A DNA stretch of 11,522 bases. It comes from Betaproteobacteria bacterium (GTDB taxonomy: Bacteria > Pseudomonadota > Gammaproteobacteria > Burkholderiales > SG8-39). The stretch spans positions 1 through 11,522 of the forward strand of contig SHXL01000080.1 of assembly GCA_009693345.1 (NCBI GenBank), written 5' to 3'. Position numbers and translations under genes: made by a program. The notes beneath the pieces were generated by a model, which was not told where the DNA came from, made no database searches, and worked only from the letters and a program-made list of their open reading frames with translations. How positions within the stretch are numbered: the stretch's first letter is position 1; every line of letters begins with the position of its first letter. This document shows positions 5,946 to 11,522 of this stretch, piece after piece.

Positions 5946-6916
5946 GCAGGCGGGACATCCTCGGCGTCGTCGCGCTGCTCGCAGGGGCCTGCGTGCTGCC
6001 GTTCGTGGTGAGCGAATACCGCACCTTCCAGTTCACGCTGGTGCTGGTCTACGCGATCGCGCTGCTCGGCCTGAACATCCTCACCGGCTACAACGGCCAG
6101 ATCTCGCTCGGCCACGGCGCCTTCTACGCGATCGGCGCCTATTGCGCCGCCATCCTGATGGACAAGTACGGCGTGCCCTACTGGGCGACGATTCCGGTGG
6201 CCGGCGCGGTGTGCCTGGTGGCGGGGTTCCTGTTCGGGCTGCCGGCGCTGCGACTCGAAGGACTGTACCTCGCGCTCGCCACTTTCGCGCTCGGCGTGTC
6301 GCTGCCGCAACTGCTGAAATACCACCACCTGGAGGCGTGGACCGGCGGCGTGCAGGGAATCACCATCACGAAACCGGACGCGCCCGCCTTCATCACCGAA
6401 CTCGGGCTGGCGCTGGACCAGGACCAATGGCTGTACTTCTTCACACTGGCGGTCGCCGTCGTGATGTTCGTGCTCGCCCGGAACCTGCTGCGCGGCCGTA
6501 TCGGCCGGGCGATGGTGGCGATACGCGACAACCACATTGCCGCCGAGGCCATGGGCGTGGACAACGCGATGGTCAAGTCCCTGACCTTCGGGATATCGGC
6601 CATGTATACCGGGGTCGCCGGCGCCCTGAGCGCCATCGCCATCCAGTTCGTCGCCCCCGACAGCTTCAACATCTTCCTGTCGATCACTTTCCTGGTCGGC
6701 ATCGTCATCGGCGGGCTGGCGTCGATTTCGGGCGCGCTGTACGGCGCGCTGTTCATCCAGTTTATCCCGAACGTCGCGGACGAAATCTCGAAGGCAGCCC
6801 CCTGGGCGATCTTCGGCCTGTTCCTGATCGGATTCGTCTATGTCATGCCCGCAGGCGTGGCCGGCGCCATACGCATGGCCATGGCGCGGTTGCAGCGAAA
6901 GAGGCAAAATCCCTAG
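5942..6916 (+). CDS. livM: Branched-chain amino acid-type ABC importer, permease LivM
   Basis: A 324-residue second permease subunit. The diagnostic motif LTGYNGQISLGHGAFYAIGAY lies near residues 47-67, followed by LPALRLEGLYLALATFALGV (~99-118). The coupling loop RGRIGRAMVAIRDNHIAAEAMGV lies near 184-206 and the FLVGIVIGGLASISGALYGA stretch near 250-270. About eight to ten hydrophobic segments are visible. The region between 130 and 150 (WTGGVQGITI) is the usual periplasmic loop. ATG 5942 lies inside the livH stop (ATGA). The C-terminus is basic (ARLQRKRQNP). A 22-base gap separates it from the binding-protein gene. It pairs with LivH to form the channel. Confidence 0.95.
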   Translation: MSRRDILGVVALLAGACVLPFVVSEYRTFQFTLVLVYAIALLGLNILTGYNGQISLGHGAFYAIGAYCAAILMDKYGVPYWATIPVAGAVCLVAGFLFGLPALRLEGLYLALATFALGVSLPQLLKYHHLEAWTGGVQGITITKPDAPAFITELGLALDQDQWLYFFTLAVAVVMFVLARNLLRGRIGRAMVAIRDNHIAAEAMGVDNAMVKSLTFGISAMYTGVAGALSAIAIQFVAPDSFNIFLSITFLVGIVIGGLASISGALYGALFIQFIPNVADEISKAAPWAIFGLFLIGFVYVMPAGVAGAIRMAMARLQRKRQNP

Positions 6917-6923
6917 TTTACTG

Positions 6924-6930
6924 AAGGAGG
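6924..6930 (+). promoter_or_regulatory. Strong ribosome binding site of the substrate-binding protein gene
   Basis: AAGGAGG lies eight bases before ATG 6939. It fixes the start at 6939 rather than at an upstream in-frame codon inside livM. It is the strongest Shine-Dalgarno of the operon, which fits the need for excess binding protein over membrane subunits. Confidence 0.8.
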
Positions 6931-6938
6931 AGACCGTC

Positions 6939-8144
6939 ATGAAACTGAAGCTCATACCCATTGCCGCCCTGCTCGCCGCCGCGCTCGCATCCCCCACCGC
7001 GCTGGCACAGAAGAAATACGATCAAGGCGCTTCCGACAAGGAAGTCCTGGTCGGCCATATCAATCCGTACAGCGGACCGGCATCAGGCTACGGAACCATT
7101 GGGCGGTCTATTGCGGCGTACCTCAAGAAAGTGAACGAGGAAGGCGGCGTCAATGGCCGCCAGATCAACATGATCACCTACGACGACGGCTACAGTCCGC
7201 CCAAGACGGTCGAGATGGCGCGCAAACTGGTCGAGCAGGACAAGGTCCTGCTGATCTTCCAGCCGCTCGGCACGCCGCCGAATTCGGCGATCCACAAATA
7301 CATGAACGCGAAAAAAGTGCCGCACCTGTTCGTCGCCACCGGCGCGACCAAGTGGAATGATCCCAAGGCATTCCCCTGGACCATGGGCTGGCAGCCGAAC
7401 TACCAGACCGAGGCGAAGATCTACGCGCAGCACATCCTGAAGACCAAACCCAACGCCAAGATCGCCGTGCTCTACCAGAACGACGATTACGGCAAGGACT
7501 ACCTCAAGGGATTCCACGACGGGCTGGGCGCGAAGGCGAAGACGATGATCGTCAAGGAGGCCTCCTACGAGGTCACCGACCCGACGGTCGATTCGCAGAT
7601 GGCGCAGCTGCAGGCTTCCGGGGCGGATACGTTCTTCAACATCACGACGCCGAAGTTCGCGGCGCAGGCGGTCCGCAAGGCCTGGGACAGCGGCTGGAAG
7701 CCGGTGCACTACCTCAACAACGTGTCAATCGGCGTCGGCTCCGTGCTCAAGCCGGCGGGACTGGAGAAGTCGATCGGCCTGATCACCACCAGCTACCTCA
7801 AGGACCCGACCGATCCGCAATGGAAGGACGACGCGGCGATGATCGGCTGGACTGCCTTCATGAAGAAATACTATGCCGAGGGCGATCTCACCGACAGCTT
7901 CAACGTCTACGGCTACGCGGTCGCCAAGACCCTAGTGCAGACGATCAAGCAGGCCGGCAACGACCTGACGCGCGCGAACGTCATGAAGCAGGCGGCGAGC
8001 CTCAGGAATTTCGAGGTCGACGTGCTGTTGCCGGGCATCAAGATCAACACCAGCGGCACCGACTTCGCACCGATCGAGTCGGTGCAACTCTCCAGGTTCG
8101 ACGGCACGACCTGGGTGCGCTTCGGCGAAGTCATGGGCAAGTAG
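6939..8144 (+). CDS. Liv-type ABC importer periplasmic substrate-binding protein
   Basis: A 401-residue periplasmic binding protein of the Peripla_BP_6 / LivK type. The N-terminal signal peptide MKLKLIPIAALLAAALASPTALA is probably cut near residue 23 (ALA|QKK). Then come the family pattern VLVGHINPYSGPASGYG (~35-51), NEEGGVNGRQI (~64-74, the NxxGGxxGR motif), EMARKLVEQDKVLLIF and a middle segment IAVLYQNDDYGKDYLKGF. The length and the N-terminus QKKYDQGASD resemble the longer Liv-type proteins of betaproteobacteria, whose ligands range beyond branched-chain amino acids to aromatic and other organic acids. I therefore do not call it LivK. It ends the transporter operon; a terminator-like hairpin follows 15 bases later. 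Neighbouring catabolic genes hint at a non-standard ligand. Confidence 0.93.
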   Translation: MKLKLIPIAALLAAALASPTALAQKKYDQGASDKEVLVGHINPYSGPASGYGTIGRSIAAYLKKVNEEGGVNGRQINMITYDDGYSPPKTVEMARKLVEQDKVLLIFQPLGTPPNSAIHKYMNAKKVPHLFVATGATKWNDPKAFPWTMGWQPNYQTEAKIYAQHILKTKPNAKIAVLYQNDDYGKDYLKGFHDGLGAKAKTMIVKEASYEVTDPTVDSQMAQLQASGADTFFNITTPKFAAQAVRKAWDSGWKPVHYLNNVSIGVGSVLKPAGLEKSIGLITTSYLKDPTDPQWKDDAAMIGWTAFMKKYYAEGDLTDSFNVYGYAVAKTLVQTIKQAGNDLTRANVMKQAASLRNFEVDVLLPGIKINTSGTDFAPIESVQLSRFDGTTWVRFGEVMGK

Positions 8145-8159
8145 TCATTCGATCGATGG

Positions 8160-8193
8160 AAAAAGCACGGGTCGGCGGGCTCGCGCTTTTTTT
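8160..8193 (+). terminator. Terminator-like hairpin between importer and catabolic genes
   Basis: AAAAAGC (8160-8166) pairs with GCTTTTT (8185-8191), and the right arm runs into a total of seven T. The inner part of the stem is GC-rich but imperfectly paired. It would stop or reduce transcription after the binding-protein gene. The next gene's ribosome binding site (AAGGA, 8197-8201) follows at once, so it may act as a partial terminator that lowers expression of the downstream enzymes. The A-rich left arm means it could also act in the other direction. Confidence 0.5.
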
Positions 8194-8207
8194 GGGAAGG
8201 AACTGCG

Positions 8208-8981
8208 ATGGATTTGAGTGAATCCGTGATGCGTCACAAGCCCGCGGGCATGACGGCGGAAGAATGGGCGCTGCGCCTGGAACTCGCCGCCTGCTACCGC
8301 GCCTTCGACTGGATGGGCTGGAGCGAGCTGATCTACAACCACATCACGGCGCGCGTCCCGGGCCCGGAACGGCACTACCTGATCAACCCCTACGGCCTCT
8401 GGTACAACGAGGTCACTGCCTCGAACCTGGTCAAGGTCAATCTCGAAGGCAAGGTCGTGGACGGCTCGAAGTACCCGGTCAACGTCGCGGGCTTCGTCAT
8501 CCACAGCGCGATTCACGCCGCGCGCGAGGATGCGCATTGCGTCATCCACACGCATACGACCGCGGGCAGCGCCGTATCCTGCAAGCGTGAGGGCCTGCGC
8601 TACGACAATTTCTACAGCGCCATTCTCCACGGCGACGTCGCCTATCATGATTTCGAAGGAACGACTGTCGACACGACGGAGCAGCCGCGCCTGGTCGCGA
8701 GCCTGGGCGGCAAGCACGTGCTCATCCTGCGCAACCACGGCCTGCTCGCCATCGGCTCCTGCATCGCCGACGCATTCATCCGCTACTGGACGCTGGAACG
8801 CGCCTGCCAGGTCCAGGCGGCGACCGACGCCATGCAGGGCGACAACCTGCCGGTCGCGCAGGCCGTGCTCGAGGACACGCCGCGCCGCATCGCGCCCTTT
8901 CGCGCCGGGCCGCGGCCGGGCGGCGAGGTATTCGACGCGCTGCTGCGGCGCGCCGGGATCCGTTACGAAGATATCGTTTAA
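8208..8981 (+). CDS. Class II aldolase/adducin-fold protein lacking the catalytic Glu
   Basis: A 257-residue protein of the class II aldolase/adducin fold. Family members split phosphorylated sugars (FucA, AraD) or decarboxylate acids, using a metal ion. Motifs: NHITARVPG (44-52), INPYGLWYNEV (59-69), GFVIHSAIHAAREDAHCVIHTHTT (95-118), HGDVAYHDFEG (141-151), ILRNHGLL (173-180). H114, H116 and H177 align without gaps with the three zinc ligands of E. coli FucA (H92, H94, H155; recalled from the literature). The FucA catalytic Glu73 position is Gly95 here. It may therefore be a decarboxylase, lyase or another metal-dependent enzyme rather than a classical aldolase. AAGGA lies six bases before the ATG. 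The next gene follows after 13 bases, so an operon is likely. The substrate is unknown. Confidence 0.9.
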   Translation: MDLSESVMRHKPAGMTAEEWALRLELAACYRAFDWMGWSELIYNHITARVPGPERHYLINPYGLWYNEVTASNLVKVNLEGKVVDGSKYPVNVAGFVIHSAIHAAREDAHCVIHTHTTAGSAVSCKREGLRYDNFYSAILHGDVAYHDFEGTTVDTTEQPRLVASLGGKHVLILRNHGLLAIGSCIADAFIRYWTLERACQVQAATDAMQGDNLPVAQAVLEDTPRRIAPFRAGPRPGGEVFDALLRRAGIRYEDIV

Positions 8982-8994
8982 CAAAAGGAAAGCC

Positions 8995-9384
8995 ATGGAC
9001 AAACGAAGCCACAAGGAACGCCACGAAGCCGGCCTTAATACGCGCCGCGAAGTATTGGGCGCGGAGTACGTCGACAAGGCGCAGGCCGCGGCGGACGACT
9101 TCAACCGGCCGTTCACCGAGCTGCTCAATACCTACTGCTGGAACGACGTCTGGAACCGGCCGGGGCTGTCCCGCAAGTCGCGCTCCATGCTCAACCTCGC
9201 GATGCTCTCCGCGCTCGGCCGCACGCACGAGCTCAAGCTGCACGTGAACGGCGCCCTCAACAACGGCCTGACGAAGGAAGAGATTCGCGAAGTATTCCTC
9301 CAGGTGGCAATCTATTGCGGCGTTCCGGCCGCAGTGGAGAGCTTTCGCTCGGCGAAAGAGGTATTCAAGGAACGCGGCGTATGA
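8995..9384 (+). CDS. Carboxymuconolactone decarboxylase (CMD)-family protein
   Basis: A 129-residue protein, the size of single-domain PcaC-type proteins. The family core is clear: W53 and the RSMLNLAMLSALGRTHELKLHVNGAL stretch (63-88), then NGLTKEEIREVFLQVAIYCGVPAAVESF (90-117). H83 sits in the HV-NGAL helix. The CxxC pair of AhpD-like peroxidase relatives is absent, so a redox role is unlikely and a lactone decarboxylase or lyase type fits better. PcaC converts γ-carboxymuconolactone in the β-ketoadipate pathway, but no other pca genes are present, so the symbol is withheld. ATG 8995 has AAAAGGA (8983-8989) five bases upstream; longer in-frame forms run inside the aldolase gene and are rejected. 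Its stop overlaps the next start (ATGA). Confidence 0.9.
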   Translation: MDKRSHKERHEAGLNTRREVLGAEYVDKAQAAADDFNRPFTELLNTYCWNDVWNRPGLSRKSRSMLNLAMLSALGRTHELKLHVNGALNNGLTKEEIREVFLQVAIYCGVPAAVESFRSAKEVFKERGV

Positions 9385-10274
9385 AGGTTGGGTTCATCGG
9401 ACTCGGGCTGATGGGAAACCTGATGTCCGCCAACGTGGCGAAGGCCGGCCATGCAGTCCGTTCCTACGACCTGAACGGCAAGGGAAATTGCAAATCCGCG
9501 CACGAAGCGGCAGGCGGCGCGGAGATCCTGATCACCATGGTTCCGGACGGGAAAGCGGTTCGCAAGGCGGTCCTGGCGGCCCTGCCCGGACTTGCGCCCG
9601 GCGCGATTGTCATCGACATGAGTTCCTCGGATCCCGGCACAACGCGCGAACTGGGCGCCCTGCTGAAGAAGAAGGGCATCCACATGCTGGACAGCCCGGT
9701 GTCCGGGGCGAAAGCGAAGGCGGCCGACGGCACGCTCGCGCTCATGGTGGGCGGCGACGCGAAACTGGTGGAGAAGGCGCGCCCGGTACTTTCGGCAATG
9801 GGCGCCGAAATTTTCCACACGGGCGGGCTGGGCTCGGGCCACGCCACCAAGGCGCTCAACAATTATCTGGGCGCCGCCGGCACCATCGCGGGCATGGAGG
9901 CGCTGCTGGTCGGCGAGAAGTTCGGCCTGAATCCGAGGACACTCATCGACGTGATCAACGCCTCGACGGGAAAGAACAGCACCACCGAGCGCAAAATTCC
10001 GCAGCAGGTGTTCACGGGAGCCTTCGCCTCGGGATTCCAGCTTGCGTTGATGACGAAGGACGTGGGCATCGCCCGGGAGCTTGCCCGCGCAGTCGGGGTT
10101 GAAACTCCTTATCTGAAAAACACCCTGAAAATCTGGCGCAACGCGCTCAGCCGGCTGCCTGCCGGGGCCGACCATACGGAGATGTATCACTACCTGAAAA
10201 AGCTGCGGCCTCCATCTCGCGTCGCAGCTTCACCGCGGGAACGTTCGCCTCGACAGCCACGTCGCTCCACCTGA
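9381..10274 (+). CDS. 3-hydroxyisobutyrate dehydrogenase-like NAD(P)-dependent oxidoreductase
   Basis: A 297-residue β-hydroxyacid dehydrogenase. The N-terminal Rossmann motif FIGLGLMG has G7xG9xxG12. The substrate motif DSPVSG lies at 104-109 and GTLALMVGG at 117-125. The catalytic Lys157 is in GSGHATKALNN (151-161) and the C-terminal helical motif is MTKDVGIAREL (224-234). Relatives oxidise 3-hydroxyisobutyrate, tartronate semialdehyde-type or tetronate acids. The segment between YDL (29-31) and AEILIT (47-52) seems about ten residues shorter than usual, in the region that normally sets NAD versus NADP choice. After EMYHYLKK (267-274) comes an Arg/Pro/Ser-rich tail that is antisense to the facing gene and probably not conserved. 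ATG 9381 overlaps the CMD stop (ATGA), so the two are translationally coupled. Confidence 0.9.
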   Translation: MKVGFIGLGLMGNLMSANVAKAGHAVRSYDLNGKGNCKSAHEAAGGAEILITMVPDGKAVRKAVLAALPGLAPGAIVIDMSSSDPGTTRELGALLKKKGIHMLDSPVSGAKAKAADGTLALMVGGDAKLVEKARPVLSAMGAEIFHTGGLGSGHATKALNNYLGAAGTIAGMEALLVGEKFGLNPRTLIDVINASTGKNSTTERKIPQQVFTGAFASGFQLALMTKDVGIARELARAVGVETPYLKNTLKIWRNALSRLPAGADHTEMYHYLKKLRPPSRVAASPRERSPRQPRRST

Positions 10275-11499
10275 GCGGCTGGCCGGCAGCCACCGGCCGC
10301 AGCAGTTTCCAGCCATGCGCCAGGCCGAGCGGCAGGCAGTCCTGCGCCAGCGAGGCTGCCGCCGGCATCAGCCGCCCGACCACCGTGTAGCCGCCTTCGC
10401 CATCGAGAATTTCGCTCTTGCTCAAATCCTTCTTTGCCACCGCAACCGCGTCGGCGCGCCAACCCGTCGCGCAGCCGGTCGGCTCTCCGCGCAGGCCCAC
10501 CGAGGCCACCGAGATGCCGACCTCGAGACCGATCAGGTGCCAGCGCTTGTACATGCACGCATAGCGGCCGGAGGCGTCGGTTTTCACGCCGTACTCGGAA
10601 AAGCAGCGCCGGATGTACTCCGTCTCGCCTTCGAACACCACCCAGACGCCAAACCGGATGTCGTACGAAATGGGTTTTGCATCCTTTGTCAAAGATGAAA
10701 CCACCTCCACCTGCCCCTTGTGGTGCAACACACCTCCTTCGTCCTTGGGTTTCATGAGACTCGGAAGGTCTTCAACGGAGCATGGAGGAAACGCCAGACC
10801 ATCGGGCGCGGGCGTCAGGCCGGTGGCATTGCACACCGCGCTGGACTCGATCGCCGGCTTGGAGCCGTCGAGAAAGGAATTGAACATTTTCGGGTTCAGG
10901 CCGCCAAGCTTCGCCTGTTCGGGCGTCAGGCCGTAGTAGCCCCACACGGTCTCGGGCGTGGACTGCGCGAAGTGCGGTAGCCACTTGTGCCCGCGGCCCG
11001 CCGCCACGACCGGGAAACCCGCGGCGCGCGCCCAGTCAACCAGGTCGCAGATGATCGCCGGCTGGTCGCCGTACGCGAGGCTGTAGACCACACCGGCTTC
11101 ACGTGCTTTTTTCGCGAGTATCGGGCCGCAAAACGCGTCCGCCTCCACGGTCACATTGATGACATGCTTGCCGTGCCGGAACGCGCCCAGGATGTGCTCC
11201 ACCGCCGCGACGGGATTGCCCGTCGCCTCGATGAGGATGTCGATTTCGGGATTCGAGACGAGCTTCTGCCAGTCGTCTGAAATCAAGGTTGCTGAAATGG
11301 CTGCAGGACTCCAGCCGATCCGTTCCAGATTTTCCTTCGCCTTGTCGGGCGCAAGGTCGGCAATCGCAACCAGATGCACGCCGGGCGTCTTCGGCACCTG
11401 CGCGAGATACATCGCCGCAAACTTGCCGGCGCCGATGAGTCCCACGCGGAGGGGTTTGCCCTGGTTTTCCCGCTCAAGAAGCTTGGCGTAGAGGTTCAT
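10147..11499 (-). CDS. NAD(P)-binding oxidoreductase with C-terminal SAF domain (COG4091 type)
   Basis: A 450-residue protein resembling predicted homoserine-dehydrogenase-related proteins with a C-terminal SAF domain. The N-terminal Rossmann fold begins RVGLIGAGKFA (18-28, G23xG25xxA28), with IEATGNP at 90-96 and HVINVTVEADAFCGP at 112-126. The middle contains RGHKWLPHFAQSTPETVWGYYGL (169-191), characteristic of this family. The SAF-like end is LAHGWKLLRPVAAGQPLRWSDV (393-414) up to VKLRREME (423-430). Residues after ~431 are antisense to the dehydrogenase gene and look non-conserved. True substrates are unassigned for most members; an aldehyde, hydroxy acid or semialdehyde is possible. GGAAGGAT (11507-11514) lies seven bases before the ATG. 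It is transcribed toward the catabolic operon and overlaps its last gene tail to tail. Confidence 0.88.
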   Translation of the reverse strand: MNLYAKLLERENQGKPLRVGLIGAGKFAAMYLAQVPKTPGVHLVAIADLAPDKAKENLERIGWSPAAISATLISDDWQKLVSNPEIDILIEATGNPVAAVEHILGAFRHGKHVINVTVEADAFCGPILAKKAREAGVVYSLAYGDQPAIICDLVDWARAAGFPVVAAGRGHKWLPHFAQSTPETVWGYYGLTPEQAKLGGLNPKMFNSFLDGSKPAIESSAVCNATGLTPAPDGLAFPPCSVEDLPSLMKPKDEGGVLHHKGQVEVVSSLTKDAKPISYDIRFGVWVVFEGETEYIRRCFSEYGVKTDASGRYACMYKRWHLIGLEVGISVASVGLRGEPTGCATGWRADAVAVAKKDLSKSEILDGEGGYTVVGRLMPAAASLAQDCLPLGLAHGWKLLRPVAAGQPLRWSDVAVEANVPAVKLRREMEAAAFSGSDTSPYGRPRQAAG

Positions 11500-11522
11500 T
11501 GAACCGATCCTTCCAGGGCAGC

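Noticed and set aside
5531..6997. 488-codon minus-strand open frame across livH/livM
   Set aside because: It is antisense to two clearly recognised permease genes. Its His/Asp/Gln-rich product looks like none of the known families, and long antisense frames are expected at high GC.
8145..9128. 327-codon minus-strand open frame opposite the class II aldolase gene
   Set aside because: It is antisense to a well-supported gene with zinc-binding motifs, and its product is Arg/Ala/Val-rich without domain signals.

Overview
The window looks like chromosomal DNA of a betaproteobacterium, most likely of the Burkholderiales type. The grounds are high GC coding sequence, a Bug-family (TctC-like) periplasmic binding protein, a complete branched-chain-amino-acid-type (Liv) ABC importer, and a tRNA-Asn 3' half of the proteobacterial form. 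No species is named from sequence alone.

Layout. Positions 1-300 hold no convincing gene, only a short direct repeat next to a 45-base 3' half of a tRNA-Asn gene (301-345). The 5' half of that tRNA is absent, so this is most simply the scar or far end of an element that integrated into tRNA-Asn. Two small hypothetical genes follow on the + strand: a four-cysteine zinc-ribbon-like protein and a 58-residue protein. Next comes a minus-strand Bug-type solute-binding protein, preceded by an 11-codon leader ORF whose stop overlaps its start. Divergent from it is a membrane GGDEF protein with a degenerate GGKEF motif but an intact RxxD I-site; its membrane domain carries an apparent pair of compensating frameshifts. 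An unrecognised 173-residue protein is coupled to it.

Positions 3538-8144 are a tightly packed operon, livG-livF-livH-livM-substrate-binding protein. After a terminator-like hairpin come three coupled catabolic genes: a class II aldolase/adducin-fold protein that keeps the three zinc histidines but lacks the catalytic glutamate of FucA, a carboxymuconolactone-decarboxylase-family protein, and a 3-hydroxyisobutyrate-dehydrogenase-like enzyme. A minus-strand NAD-binding/SAF-domain oxidoreductase (COG4091 type) converges on the last gene, and the two ORFs overlap by 128 bp.

Reading the genes together, the Liv importer probably brings in an organic acid (amino acid, hydroxy acid or aromatic-derived acid). 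The aldolase-fold protein, the CMD protein and the two dehydrogenases would then process it. The substrate cannot be read from the sequence. The most notable points are the truncated tRNA-Asn scar, the GGKEF/I-site protein with its frameshift pair, the Glu-less aldolase-fold enzyme in an unassigned catabolic cluster, and the tail-to-tail gene overlap.
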